Positions 9,945 through 18,911 of a DNA stretch of 64,000 nucleotides are shown here, piece by piece; positions within the stretch are counted from its first letter, which is position 1; each line of letters starts with the position of its first letter. The notes beneath the pieces are model-generated. The model was given only the letters and a program-made list of their open reading frames with translations. It had not been told where the DNA came from and did not search any database. The DNA comes from Agrobacterium cavarae (GTDB lineage Bacteria > Pseudomonadota > Alphaproteobacteria > Rhizobiales > Rhizobiaceae). The position numbers and the translations under genes are program-made. The stretch lies in the NCBI RefSeq assembly GCF_004310285.1, contig NZ_SISF01000023.1, forward strand, positions 310,001-374,000, written 5' to 3'.

Positions 9945-10448
9945 TCAGGTCTTCTTAGTACTCAGCACTTCGATCAGCTTCACACCGAAACGTGTATCGT
10001 CGTCTTCCAGAACGGTAATCTCGCCGCGTGCAATGCAACGACCGTTCACCATGATCTCAACAGGTTCGCCGATTCGTCGATCGAGCGCAATTGTTGCTCC
10101 CTCTTCCAGGCCCATCAGACCTGATACCAGCATGCGGCTGGTTCCCAAAACGATCTGGACATCGATCGGGATGTCCATGATCAGGTCCAGATTATCCGCC
10201 AGTCCGCTGCCAAGCGGCGCTGCGGAAGCGGTTGCGCCCGCGTCAAAGCCAAACGCGTCGAGGTCATCGCCCAGCGGGCTTGCAGCGGCGCCATCAAAGT
10301 CGCCGAAATCGCCGAAGCTGGAGAGCGAACCATCCGCGTCGCTTTTCAAGACGTCGCGCAGCCCACCGATAGCTTGATCCAGCTCGCCCGTGTCATCGAG
10401 CGAAGGCATCAGGTCGTCGTCGGTTACAGGGGTCTTTTTCGTAGCCAT
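9945..10448 (-). CDS. fliN: Flagellar motor switch protein FliN
   Basis: FliN forms part of the C-ring with FliM and FliG and helps set rotation direction and export. The 167-residue product has a low-complexity, acidic, Gly/Ala-rich N-terminal half (about residues 1-85) followed by a SpoA (surface presentation of antigens) domain with [27 protein letters not shown] and [20 protein letters not shown]. The ATG at 10448 is preferred because an AAGGAA element lies upstream; the frame opens earlier but with no family support. It sits between fliM and fliG in the same leftward operon. Confidence 0.96.
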   Translation of the reverse strand: MATKKTPVTDDDLMPSLDDTGELDQAIGGLRDVLKSDADGSLSSFGDFGDFDGAAASPLGDDLDAFGFDAGATASAAPLGSGLADNLDLIMDIPIDVQIVLGTSRMLVSGLMGLEEGATIALDRRIGEPVEIMVNGRCIARGEITVLEDDDTRFGVKLIEVLSTKKT

Positions 10449-10513
10449 GCGATAATTATTCCTTTTGAAACTTGCGTCAGCCTGCCTAAAACCTAAGGTA
10501 GTATTGAGCGATC

Positions 10514-11470
10514 TCAACCCATCAGGTGTCTTAGGATTTCGTCATCCGTAGAGACGTTGTTCTTGACCCGAACCGTGTAGCGGTCCCCGGCTCGCCCAAA
10601 CTCGCAATTGTACATTTTTGCTCCGTTTGCGCTTACTTCGACGCAGATATCATCCTGCTTCGCGTCCCGGAAAGGAATGACGTCTCCTTCCACGAGTCGT
10701 GATATCGTCTTCAGTGTCAGTGTCTGCAGTCTGATCTTCGCCTCAAGCGTCACCTGGGACCGCTTGACCTGCTCGGAAATCATCTCCATCCACTCTTCTT
10801 GCTTCTTCAAGGCTCCAGCCGAAGGCTTCGGCGTGACGATCCTCGTCTTGAGAAGGGTGCGCTGAGGAATAATCAGCGCAAATTCAGAGGTCACCTTGCC
10901 GATTGTGATCGTCGACCGGATCAGCATGCCGAATTGGCCGAACATGGCCTCCTCATAGGTGCTCTTTCCGGTTGCATTGAAGGGTGGCTCGATCGTCACT
11001 TCGAAGCCACCGGGAGCGTTGACCGCAGAGCGCAGCACGCCAGCGATTCGGTCGAGGATCAGAGCTGCAAGATCGAGCTCGATCGCCGAGAGAGCGCGGA
11101 CTTCCGGTTCCATGATCGTATCGGGAGCAGCCCCCAGCATGCGCTCCATCAAAGCCATGACGAAAGCGTTGCCGACACCCAGCATGAAGTTGTTGCACCA
11201 GTTGCGAAGCGAACAATCCGCGACAGCATAATCCTTGCCGAGCTTCGCAATGAGATCGGTCATGAGGCCGGATTCGCAAGCCTCATAATCCACCTCGATG
11301 GTGATGCCGGTCTGGCTGTGAAAAACATCGGGGAGGAATGTGCCATAGACCTGGCCAATCTCGTTGCCGATCTTGGTGACCGTCTTGCTGTCACCAAGCC
11401 CACCGGTAAGCTTGGCAAGCAAGGAGGGTTCCATTCCCAAGGAAGAGCTGTGGTCCGCAGCAATCGCCAT
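10514..11470 (-). CDS. fliM: Flagellar motor switch protein FliM
   Basis: FliM links FliG to FliN in the C-ring and binds CheY-P. The 318-aa protein has a CheC-like middle domain ([17 protein letters not shown]) and a C-terminal SpoA domain ([26 protein letters not shown]). The N-terminal segment is short and divergent from the enteric LSQxEIDALL CheY-binding motif, as is usual in rhizobia. Its start ATG falls one base after the motA stop codon, so translation of the two is probably coupled. Order motA-fliM-fliN-fliG matches Sinorhizobium and Agrobacterium. Confidence 0.95.
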   Translation of the reverse strand: MAIAADHSSSLGMEPSLLAKLTGGLGDSKTVTKIGNEIGQVYGTFLPDVFHSQTGITIEVDYEACESGLMTDLIAKLGKDYAVADCSLRNWCNNFMLGVGNAFVMALMERMLGAAPDTIMEPEVRALSAIELDLAALILDRIAGVLRSAVNAPGGFEVTIEPPFNATGKSTYEEAMFGQFGMLIRSTITIGKVTSEFALIIPQRTLLKTRIVTPKPSAGALKKQEEWMEMISEQVKRSQVTLEAKIRLQTLTLKTISRLVEGDVIPFRDAKQDDICVEVSANGAKMYNCEFGRAGDRYTVRVKNNVSTDDEILRHLMG

Positions 11471-11471
11471 A

Positions 11472-12344
11472 TCAAGCCGCCTTCTGGTCGCCGCCAGGGT
11501 TCATCATTTCCTGCTCGACCGCGTCGATGGACGGACGCTCGTAACCGGAAATCGTCTTTCGTCCATATTCCAGCGCGACCTGCGGAACCGAGCCGTTCAT
11601 ATAGGCGATCAGGGTCTGCTTCACGATGACATACAGTCTGTGCTGCTTCGAGCGGACGATTTTCACCTGAGAGGCAAGAGGGTTACAGATCGAATAGGAA
11701 AGCAGAATCCCGAGCATGGTGCCCACGAGCGCGGCACCGATCAGGCCACCGAGAACCGCAGGGGGCTCGTTGATCTTACCCATCGCCTTGATAACACCGA
11801 GAACGGCCGCGACGATACCGATGGCCGGAAAGGAGTCGCCCATCGCGGTAATCGCGTTGTACGGCTTCAGCTTGTCGTAGAGGATCGTTTCGATTTCCTC
11901 GTCCATCAGCGCTTCGATCTCATGGCTGCGGGCGTTGCCGATGATGATCAGGCGCACATAGTCGCAGATGAAAGCTGTCAGTTCCTTGTTTTTGAGAACC
12001 GACGGAGCCGTCTGGAAAATGGAGGATTCTTCCGGATTGTCGATATGGGCTTCGATCTCGTTGCGCGACTTCGTGCGCAGATCGCGCATCAGCCCGTAGA
12101 GAACGCCCAGCACGTCGAGATAGTGACGTTCCTTCGGCACCGCGAATTTAAAGGCTTCGCCAAGCGCCTTGCCCGAATCCTTCACCACCTTCATCGGGTT
12201 GGACATGATGAAGCCGCCGAGACCCGCACCGCCGATGATCACGAGCTCGAACGGCTGAACGAGGACGTCCAGATGGCCGCCCATGGCCATGAAGCCGCCG
12301 AGAATACAGCCGAAAGTAATAACCAGTCCAATAACGATATTCAT
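11472..12344 (-). CDS. motA: Flagellar motor stator protein MotA
   Basis: MotA is the inner-membrane proton-channel stator subunit that pushes on FliG. The 290-aa product starts with a hydrophobic helix ([20 protein letters not shown]), has a second near residues 30-50, a large cytoplasmic loop with the torque-generating charged stretch ([14 protein letters not shown]), and the C-terminal pair of helices with [26 protein letters not shown] and [16 protein letters not shown], containing the proline-linked channel signature. It heads the leftward motor operon and is divergent from flgF. Its partner MotB is about 11 kb away at 23264. Confidence 0.97.
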   Translation of the reverse strand: MNIVIGLVITFGCILGGFMAMGGHLDVLVQPFELVIIGGAGLGGFIMSNPMKVVKDSGKALGEAFKFAVPKERHYLDVLGVLYGLMRDLRTKSRNEIEAHIDNPEESSIFQTAPSVLKNKELTAFICDYVRLIIIGNARSHEIEALMDEEIETILYDKLKPYNAITAMGDSFPAIGIVAAVLGVIKAMGKINEPPAVLGGLIGAALVGTMLGILLSYSICNPLASQVKIVRSKQHRLYVIVKQTLIAYMNGSVPQVALEYGRKTISGYERPSIDAVEQEMMNPGGDQKAA

Positions 12345-12625
12345 CTGACGCTCACACCTGCAGCCAATTTTCCTCCTGAATGGTTAGGCATCATGCCTTG
12401 CGCGAGGCTGGCTTTGAGGTGTTTCGCCACATGGACCACATTGTCTGAAACGTCATCGCGTCATGTTGTGGCGCTCTGGCATCGTTAGCGCTGCTCATTC
12501 TTTACAGGCCGGTCGCAGAGCCGAACCCAAAAGTTTCGCGCAAGCAAACCCCTCTAGGTCTTGAAGCCATGATGCGCCGAGTTTGGCCGCACGTCCTTGG
12601 CTGGAAGTCCGAACAGGAGAACGAC
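12345..12625. promoter_or_regulatory. Divergent motA / flgF intergenic region
   Basis: The 281-base gap separates two outward-facing flagellar operons, so it should hold both promoters. No convincing -35/-10 or VisNR/Rem operator could be assigned by eye. A clear AGGAGA lies ahead of flgF. Confidence 0.4.
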
Positions 12626-13360
12626 ATGCAATCTGGTATCTATGTTGGTATTTCGTCCCAGATCGCCTTGGAACGCCGCCTGACGACCATCGCGGATAAC
12701 ATCGCCAATATGAATACGGTCGGCTTTCGTGGCACCGAGGTGAAGTTCAACCAGGTCATGGCGGAGACGAAGAACGATTTACGTGCCAATATCGCCTTCG
12801 TGACGCAGGGCAACGACTATCTATCGACGAAGAACGGCGAAGTCGAGCGGACAGGAAACCCCTTCGATTTTGCCGTCAAGGGCGATGCATGGTTCGCCAT
12901 CAATACACCGTCCGGTCAGGTCCTCACACGCGATGGCCGCTTCTCCATGTCGACGACGGGCGAACTGATTTCGACCAAGGGATATCCGGTTCTCGATCCG
13001 GGCGGTGCGCCGATCCAGCTCAATCTCGCTGCAGGCGAGCCAACGGTCGGCTCGGACGGTCGTATTACCCAGAATGGCAGGACGATGGGCCAGATCGGCT
13101 TGTTCACCGCCGACGCGAAAAAGGGTTTCGTTCGCTATGAAAACAGCGGCGTGATCTTCTCTCAGGCGCCACAGCCAGTCGTGGATGCAGATCGCGCCGG
13201 CGTCGTGCAGGGCTTCCTGGAATCCTCCAACATCAACGGCGTCTCGCAGATGACGCAGCTTATTCAGGTCAACCGGGCCTTCGAAGGCATTTCGTCGATG
13301 ATGAAATCGACCGAGGAGAACCTGTCCCAGGCGCTGCGCACGCTGGGCGGCGGTCAGTAA
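12626..13360 (+). CDS. flgF: Flagellar basal-body rod protein FlgF
   Basis: FlgF is a proximal rod protein of the flagellar basal body. The 244-aa product has the rod/hook N-terminal signature ALERRLTTIADNIANMNTVGFRG, the central FAVKGDAWFAINTPSGQVLTRDGRF region typical of FlgF/FlgG/FlgE, and the C-terminal coiled helix (NINGVSQMTQLIQVNRAFEGISSMM). ATG 12626 is preferred because AGGAGA precedes it; the upstream extension is not family-like. It starts the rightward operon flgF-fliI and is divergent from motA. Confidence 0.96.
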   Translation: MQSGIYVGISSQIALERRLTTIADNIANMNTVGFRGTEVKFNQVMAETKNDLRANIAFVTQGNDYLSTKNGEVERTGNPFDFAVKGDAWFAINTPSGQVLTRDGRFSMSTTGELISTKGYPVLDPGGAPIQLNLAAGEPTVGSDGRITQNGRTMGQIGLFTADAKKGFVRYENSGVIFSQAPQPVVDADRAGVVQGFLESSNINGVSQMTQLIQVNRAFEGISSMMKSTEENLSQALRTLGGGQ

Positions 13361-13375
13361 TCGGCATGAACCCCA

Positions 13376-14767
13376 ATGGATAGCCAACCGCAGCCTTCGC
13401 CGTTTCACAAACTGGATGCCCTCGCGCAGATCGCGGCCGCTCAACTGGCCTCTGGCGCGCCCGTTTCGCACGGTGGGCGTGTGCGCACCATCGCTGCCGG
13501 GCACTACACGGTCAATGGGCTTTCGGAACATGTGCGGCTTGGTGAGTTTGTCGTACACAAAAGCGCGACGGGCCTGCATCTGGGTGAAGTGGTCCGAGTC
13601 GAGCCGGACCTCATCTATGTCTGCCCCATCGAACCTGGCGAGCCGATCGGCGTCAACGACGTCGTGCTGCGAGAGGGCGAATTTCGTGTTCAGCCCGACG
13701 ATAGCTGGTGCGGTCGCACCATCAATTCGCTGTGCAAACCGATCGATGGCAATGGCCCCCTGATGAAAGGTGCCCGCAAGCGCTCCGTCATGGCCTTGCC
13801 GCCACCATCCATGAGCCGAAGCCGCGTAATTTCCGGCTTCCGGACCGGGGTGAAGGCCATCGATATTTTCACTCCGCTGTGTCTGGGCCAGCGTCTCGGC
13901 GTCTTTGCCGGATCGGGCGTGGGTAAATCCACCTTGCTCTCCATGCTCGCCAAGGCGGATGCCTTCGACAAGGTGGTCATCGCACTGGTCGGCGAACGCG
14001 GTCGTGAAGTTCGGGAATTCATTGAAGACACGCTCGGCGACAATATGAGGAAGTCGATTGCCGTTGTCGCCACCAGCGATGAAAGCCCGATGCTGCGAAA
14101 GATGGCACCGCTCGTCGCAATGACCATTGCCGAGCATTTTCGCGACAAGGGCGAGAATGTCCTCTTCATTGCCGACAGCATCACCCGTTTTGCCCATGCC
14201 ATCCGCGAGGTGGCGATCGCTGCTGGCGAGCCGCCGATCGCGCGTGGATATCCGGCTTCTGTCTTCACCGAACTTCCAAAGCTTCTGGAACGGGCAGGGC
14301 CGGGCGAGGAGGGGACGGGAACGGTCACCGCCATCATCTCGATCCTGGTCGATGGCGACAATCACAACGATCCGATTGCGGACTCCACCCGCGGCATTCT
14401 CGACGGTCACATCGTGCTTGATCGCTCGCTCGCCGATGAGGGGCGTTATCCGCCGATCAATCCGCTGGCATCCATCTCGCGTCTTTCCCACAAGGCCTGG
14501 ACGCCCGATCAGCAGAAGCTTGTCTCGCGGTTGAAATCGCTCATTCACAATTTCGAGGAAACAAAGGATCTGCGCCTTATCGGCGGATATCGGCCGGGCG
14601 TCGATGCCGAACTCGATATGGCGGTCAAGCAGGTGCCCTTTGTTTATGAAGTTCTCAAGCAGTCTCCGGGCGATCCGACGGTGATCGACGCCTACGCAGA
14701 ACTGGCAAACGCGCTGAGAAACGCGCCCGTTAACAACCAGGCGGCTGCACAGCGGCGAGGACCCTGA
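13376..14767 (+). CDS. fliI: Flagellum-specific ATPase FliI
   Basis: FliI is the cytoplasmic ATPase that unfolds and feeds substrates into the flagellar export gate. The 463-aa protein is F1-beta-like, with a P-loop GSGVGKST at about residues 180-187, the VALVGERGREVREF segment, the ARGYPASVFTELPKLLERAG region, a Walker B aspartate in ISILVDGDNHNDPI, and the arginine-finger region DSTRGILDGHIVLDR. It follows flgF by 15 bases and precedes a small membrane-anchored gene by two, so the three appear to be one operon. ATG 13366 upstream is out of frame. Confidence 0.97.
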   Translation: MDSQPQPSPFHKLDALAQIAAAQLASGAPVSHGGRVRTIAAGHYTVNGLSEHVRLGEFVVHKSATGLHLGEVVRVEPDLIYVCPIEPGEPIGVNDVVLREGEFRVQPDDSWCGRTINSLCKPIDGNGPLMKGARKRSVMALPPPSMSRSRVISGFRTGVKAIDIFTPLCLGQRLGVFAGSGVGKSTLLSMLAKADAFDKVVIALVGERGREVREFIEDTLGDNMRKSIAVVATSDESPMLRKMAPLVAMTIAEHFRDKGENVLFIADSITRFAHAIREVAIAAGEPPIARGYPASVFTELPKLLERAGPGEEGTGTVTAIISILVDGDNHNDPIADSTRGILDGHIVLDRSLADEGRYPPINPLASISRLSHKAWTPDQQKLVSRLKSLIHNFEETKDLRLIGGYRPGVDAELDMAVKQVPFVYEVLKQSPGDPTVIDAYAELANALRNAPVNNQAAAQRRGP

Positions 14768-14769
14768 TC

Positions 14770-15300
14770 ATGAAGTTCAAAAAGCGCGACAAGACCACCA
14801 CCGCGGCCGATGCCGCCAGACAATTCGATCGGGTGCTGACGGGCGGGCTTATTGCCGTTGCGGCAGCGGCAGCGGCTCTCCCTTGGTACGTTTTCCTCAA
14901 CCCGGAGAAATTCGGCATGAGCGGCCGGGGTTGGGAAGCGTTGATGAACGTCCCACAACGCGGCGGCGGTGGTGGGGAGGCGGCCATTCCCCATGCCGAC
15001 AACTCCGCCGCCATCGAGCCGAAGGATGCGGTCGTTGATAACGTCATAACCGCGACGGTTCCCGCTATCGACAAGGATATCATTTCAGACAGTTCAGCGG
15101 TGCAGCAGCCCTTCCCGGGTGGCGTGAACTTCAAGCTCTTGCATGTCTCGAACGGACGGGCGCTGATCGAGGACAAGTCAGGCATGTTCCTGGTGCAGAT
15201 TGGCTCGGTCCTGCCAGATAAGAGCAAGCTTCTCTCAATGACCAAAGTGGACGGACGATGGAAGATCGTGACGTCTGCCGGCGAGCTTTACTCCGAATAA
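14770..15300 (+). CDS. Membrane-anchored protein in the fliI operon, function unknown
   Basis: The 176-aa product has a charged, lysine-rich N-terminus, one hydrophobic segment (about residues 24-44, LTGGLIAVAAAAAALPWYVFL) and a likely periplasmic domain. The last ~60 residues (SNGRALIEDKSGMFLVQIGSVLPDKSKLLSM...VTSAGELY) resemble a small beta-barrel, like domains found in some secretion-system pilot proteins, but this is a shape impression only. It starts two bases after fliI, indicating co-transcription. A flagellar accessory role is likely by context only. Confidence 0.8.
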   Translation: MKFKKRDKTTTAADAARQFDRVLTGGLIAVAAAAAALPWYVFLNPEKFGMSGRGWEALMNVPQRGGGGGEAAIPHADNSAAIEPKDAVVDNVITATVPAIDKDIISDSSAVQQPFPGGVNFKLLHVSNGRALIEDKSGMFLVQIGSVLPDKSKLLSMTKVDGRWKIVTSAGELYSE

Positions 15301-15458
15301 CGTCGGAGGCGACGGACGACAAAGATCGTCCGACCACATCGGAGCGCAAATAGCCCGATCGCCGAAAAGTAGTTCGTAAATCTACAGAAGATGGAGCGCC
15401 GTTAACACCGGCAGCCTATTCGCATGAGAGAAGACGGGTTTTTAAGATCACATAAAAG

Positions 15459-15485
15459 AAGGCCGCTTCTCTCGAGGCGGCCTTT
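15459..15485 (-). terminator. Terminator downstream of the glycosyltransferase gene
   Basis: GGCCGC (15461-15466) pairs with GCGGCC (15477-15482), with flanking A and T runs on both sides. It lies just past the leftward gene and could work in both directions, also ending the fliI transcript. Confidence 0.7.
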
Positions 15486-15498
15486 GTCGTGTTCGGCA

Positions 15499-17421
15499 TT
15501 ATCGTTCGAGGAAGGGGCCGTCGCGCTTTGGAAGTGCGGGAACATCGAAATGATCCGGTTCAGCCCCTTGCTTGGCGCGCTCGACCATCATCTCATACGC
15601 ACTCTCGAGGTGACGGCAGAAGCGCTCCGCATCGAAGAGCGGCGTGACGAAGCGATTTGTCGCGACCCGCTCGCGCACCTCTTTGAGGCGATCGGGATTC
15701 TGGGCATAGAAGACCGCCTGGTTCACATAGTCCTCTTCGTCCTCAGCCACGAGTTCCGGAGTGCCGATGGCATTCAACAGGCTTTCGCTGACGCGCGAAG
15801 CGAAGTTCGTGCCCTTGACGGTGAGGACAGGGAGGCCCGACCAGAGCTGTTCCGAAGTCGTAGTATGGCCATTCACGGGGAAGGTATCGAGACCGAGATC
15901 GGCGGCTGTGATACGATTGAGGTGAAGCTCGAAGTCCAACTTGCCCATCAGGAAGACGCGCTTGGCGGGGATACCATTCTCGTTGAACTTCTTCACGATG
16001 TTCACGGCGCTGACCTGGCTGTTATGCAGCACCCAGATGACGCTGTCTGGCACCTTTTTCAGGATATCGCTCCACAAATCCATCACGCGCGGCGTGATCT
16101 TGCGGTTGGCGTTGAAAGAGGCAAAGACAAAGGCGTCTTCAGGCAGCCCGACTTCTGCTCGCGTCACCTGTTTAGCCAGGGGGCGATTGACCGGATCGTT
16201 CGGCTGATAGGTCTCGGGTAAGCGCACGAACTTCTCGTGATAGAAGGGTTTCGAGCTCTCCGGCAGCACATAGTGGTCGCCGACGGCATAATCCAGATCG
16301 ATATTGACGACCGAGCCCGGGAAGCCGATCCATGCCACCTGAAGGGGGGCGGCGCCCATGTTCAGGATTGCCGTGCGGTTGCCGGCAGTGTGACCCTTCA
16401 GGTCCACCATGATGTCGATGTTGCGTGACCGCATCTCCGCATGTGCCTGCTCATCCGTCATGTCGCGGATGGTGACGACATCGCCCCAGAGGCTTCGATC
16501 GGCCTCGTTCGTGCCAAGAAGCTTAGGATCGGAGTGGCAGAAGAGCGTGACTTCGAAACGATCGCGGTCATGCAATTCCAGGACCCGGCGGATCAGCTTC
16601 ATCGTCGCGTGCTTGTCGAAGAAATCCGAAGAAAGATAACCGATGCGGATCTTCTTGCCCCATTCATGCGGCATCGCGCGACGGCGCTCCTTTATGTCGG
16701 GCGTGAAGACCGGCGTGTTTGAGCGCGCCAGCTGATTGATGTACTCGTCGCCGCTCCAGTGAAGATTGAAGAAGGTGCCGTCGAGTGAAACGAAGGACGT
16801 ATCGCCTGCAGCAACAGCGGCATCGATGATTGGCTGATGTTTCTCGATATTGTCGAACTTGCTGTGTTCACGGCTGAACACCAGATACATGAGACGAACC
16901 GGGTTGTTGCGCGGCAGTTTTGACAACAGAACGCGCGCCGTCTCGATGTCGCTTGGATCGAAAAGATCCCATGTCGTGATGGCGATACGCGCACCGAGTT
17001 TGATGTGCTCGATATCCTCGCTTTTCATTAGGATGCTTTTCAGCGTGCGGGCGATACGATTTTCGCCACGTTCGATCAGCAGCGAACCGACGATATAGGC
17101 AATATCCGGATGTTTGTGAAAACGGTGAATGAGCCTGTTGGAAAGGGCGAGTGCCCTGTCCTTCTGGTCGCACTCGTAGAAGAGCTTGATGCTTTCAACC
17201 AGGTAGGTCTCTGCATCCAGCCCGTTTTGCTGATAGGCAAGTTCGTAGGACGTGGCGGCCTGTTCTTTCAGTCCGAGTTGCAGCAGCGTTTTGGCAAGCA
17301 AAGCGTATGTGCGCGCATCACGGTTGATATCGATCAGCCGGTTCAACGTCCTCAGCGCGTCTGTGTAGCGCCCTGTCTTGAAGTGCTTGGAGGCGGCTGA
17401 ATAGCTGATTTCATTTAACAT
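15499..17421 (-). CDS. TPR-containing O-GlcNAc-transferase-like glycosyltransferase (GT41)
   Basis: The 640-aa product looks like a bacterial homologue of O-linked N-acetylglucosaminyltransferase. The N-terminal ~150 residues contain TPR-like helical repeats (GRYTDALRTLNRLIDINRD, GLKEQAATSYELAYQQNGLD). After a linker, the catalytic region carries RIGYLSSDFFDKHA, DIMVDLKGHTAGNR, APLQVAWIGFPGS, FASFNANRKITP, and the sugar-nucleotide site GLDTFPVNGHTTTSEQLWSGLPVLT. The family transfers sugars to Ser/Thr hydroxyls. It is divergent from the four tandem flagellin genes, so flagellin is a natural candidate acceptor, by inference. ATG 17421 with GAGGACGC upstream is preferred over the longer open frame. 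Confidence 0.88.
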   Translation of the reverse strand: MLNEISYSAASKHFKTGRYTDALRTLNRLIDINRDARTYALLAKTLLQLGLKEQAATSYELAYQQNGLDAETYLVESIKLFYECDQKDRALALSNRLIHRFHKHPDIAYIVGSLLIERGENRIARTLKSILMKSEDIEHIKLGARIAITTWDLFDPSDIETARVLLSKLPRNNPVRLMYLVFSREHSKFDNIEKHQPIIDAAVAAGDTSFVSLDGTFFNLHWSGDEYINQLARSNTPVFTPDIKERRRAMPHEWGKKIRIGYLSSDFFDKHATMKLIRRVLELHDRDRFEVTLFCHSDPKLLGTNEADRSLWGDVVTIRDMTDEQAHAEMRSRNIDIMVDLKGHTAGNRTAILNMGAAPLQVAWIGFPGSVVNIDLDYAVGDHYVLPESSKPFYHEKFVRLPETYQPNDPVNRPLAKQVTRAEVGLPEDAFVFASFNANRKITPRVMDLWSDILKKVPDSVIWVLHNSQVSAVNIVKKFNENGIPAKRVFLMGKLDFELHLNRITAADLGLDTFPVNGHTTTSEQLWSGLPVLTVKGTNFASRVSESLLNAIGTPELVAEDEEDYVNQAVFYAQNPDRLKEVRERVATNRFVTPLFDAERFCRHLESAYEMMVERAKQGAEPDHFDVPALPKRDGPFLER

Positions 17422-17716
17422 GGATACGTTGCGTCCTCTTGCTCGGCAGGTCTTTTTGGGGCGCGGCCGATCTGCGGCGATAGAAAAATTCACCAAACGC
17501 TACAGGATGAACCTTGCTCGAAACGGGACACCTTCACGTGGCTTTCCCAGTTTGAGGAAAGGCTTTCACACGGGGTTAACCATAGGTCGGGGAAGGGGGG
17601 ATTCGATCGTTCAAATTAAGAAGTTGGCAATCGTTGAGGGTCATTTTCATCCTCACGTGACGGGTTTGGTGTCCTTCAGAAAATGGACCCGAGTGGCATG
17701 AGGCCGAACCGTTTAC

Positions 17717-17765
17717 GCCGGTGGAATCCGGCATGTCCCTCTCATGTATCTCGTTAAAAGGGGCA
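17717..17765 (+). promoter_or_regulatory. Flagellin mRNA leader 1: tandem hairpins over the ribosome site
   Basis: GCCGG (17717-17721) pairs with CCGGC (17728-17732). TGTCCCT (17734-17740) pairs with AGGGGCA (17759-17765) with one G-U, and the second arm includes the Shine-Dalgarno AGGGG just before ATG 17769. The same layout recurs before two further flagellins. Confidence 0.7.
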
Positions 17766-17768
17766 ATC

Positions 17769-18638
17769 ATGTCTAGCATTAACTTCAACTCCAGCGCGAC
17801 GAACGCTCTCCAGACTCTGCGCGACGTCAACAGCAAGCTGCAGAACACACAGAACACCGTTTCTACCGGTCTGAAAGTTTCGTCCGCTAAGGATAACGTT
17901 GCCTACTGGTCGATCTCCACCACCATGAAGTCCGACAACAAGGCGCTCGGCGCTGCGACGGACGCTCTCGGCGTCGGCGCTGCAAAGGTCGACACGGCTT
18001 ACGCCGCAATGGATAGCGCGATCGACGTCGTCAACGAGATCAAGTCCAAGCTGGTCACAGCGAGCGAAAGCTCGGTCGATAAGGATCAGGTCAACCTCGA
18101 AATCGAAAAGCTGCAGGAACAGCTGACAGCGATTGGCCAGGCTGCATCCTTCAACGGCGAAAACTGGATGGTCACCTCCACCAAGACGACCGTTGTCGAT
18201 GGCTTTACCCGCAAGGAAGACGGCACCGTCAAGATCAACACCGCCGAGTTCCAGGCTGGCAGCTATGCCATGTTCTCGACCATCGCGAGCGGCGTTGGTA
18301 GCGGCGGTATTCTCAGCGCCGTCATGACCATCGAACTGACCAGTGCTGCGACACAGGGCAAGATCGACACCTACCTTTCTACCGTCGAAACCGCTCTGAA
18401 GGAACTGACGAAGGGTGCGGCGGCCCTTGGCGCGATGTCCACGCGTATCGATCTTCAGGACAAGTTCGCCAGCAAGATCAGCGATGCCATGAAGGCTGGC
18501 GTCAGCAAGCTGGTAGACGCCGACATGGAAGAAGAGTCCGCTCGTTTGGCGTCCTTGCAGACACAGCAGCAGCTCGCAGTGCAGTCGCTCTCGATTGCCA
18601 ACAACAGCTCGCAGAGCATTCTGTCGCTCTTCCGTTAA
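17769..18638 (+). CDS. Flagellin, copy 1
   Basis: This is a filament subunit of 289 residues, short for a flagellin and typical of rhizobial complex filaments. Both conserved ends are present: an N-terminal D0/D1 (SSINFNSSATNALQTLRDVN, VSSAKDNVAYWSISTTM) and the C-terminal DADMEEESARLASLQTQQQLAVQSLSIANNSSQSILSLFR. The central variable part is small. ATG 17769 is chosen for the conserved start MSSINFNSSA and the AGGGG site; the open frame begins earlier. It is the first of four tandem flagellins, with its own leader and terminator. A 70-base stretch is identical to copy 2. Confidence 0.96.
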   Translation: MSSINFNSSATNALQTLRDVNSKLQNTQNTVSTGLKVSSAKDNVAYWSISTTMKSDNKALGAATDALGVGAAKVDTAYAAMDSAIDVVNEIKSKLVTASESSVDKDQVNLEIEKLQEQLTAIGQAASFNGENWMVTSTKTTVVDGFTRKEDGTVKINTAEFQAGSYAMFSTIASGVGSGGILSAVMTIELTSAATQGKIDTYLSTVETALKELTKGAAALGAMSTRIDLQDKFASKISDAMKAGVSKLVDADMEEESARLASLQTQQQLAVQSLSIANNSSQSILSLFR

Positions 18639-18665
18639 GCCAATCGGTAAAGAAAATGTTAAAGA

Positions 18666-18697
18666 GGCCAGGTCGAAAGACCTGGCCTTTTCTTTTT
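18666..18697 (+). terminator. Terminator of flagellin copy 1
   Basis: GGCCAGGTC (18666-18674) and GACCTGGCC (18679-18687) form a nine-base-pair stem with a GAAA loop and a downstream T-rich run. Confidence 0.93.
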
Positions 18698-18862
18698 ATT
18701 AACCTGAGTTAATAAGTATTAACCAATTAATTTCAAATTTTACTATCTGTTAATTCAATATTATATCGGTGTTAACCTTAATAGCTTTAGATGAATCCAT
18801 CAAAACGACGGCTGGAGCGTTAATGGATTGGCTCAGCGAGCATGAAGCTATACGTCGTTTAA

Positions 18863-18907
18863 CCGGTGAAACCGGAATGTCCCTTCCCTATACTTGCCAA
18901 AGGGGCA
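18863..18907 (+). promoter_or_regulatory. Flagellin mRNA leader 2: tandem hairpins over the ribosome site
   Basis: CCGG at 18863-18866 pairs with CCGG at 18872-18875. TGTCCCTT (18878-18885) pairs with AAGGGGCA (18900-18907) with one G-U. The AGGGG inside the second arm is the ribosome site for ATG 18912. Confidence 0.7.
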
Positions 18908-18911
18908 GTTT

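Noticed and set aside
12821..14548. 575-codon leftward frame opposite flgF and fliI
   Set aside because: It lies antisense to two well-recognised flagellar genes. Its residues are His/Arg/Asp rich, as in reversed GC-rich genes.
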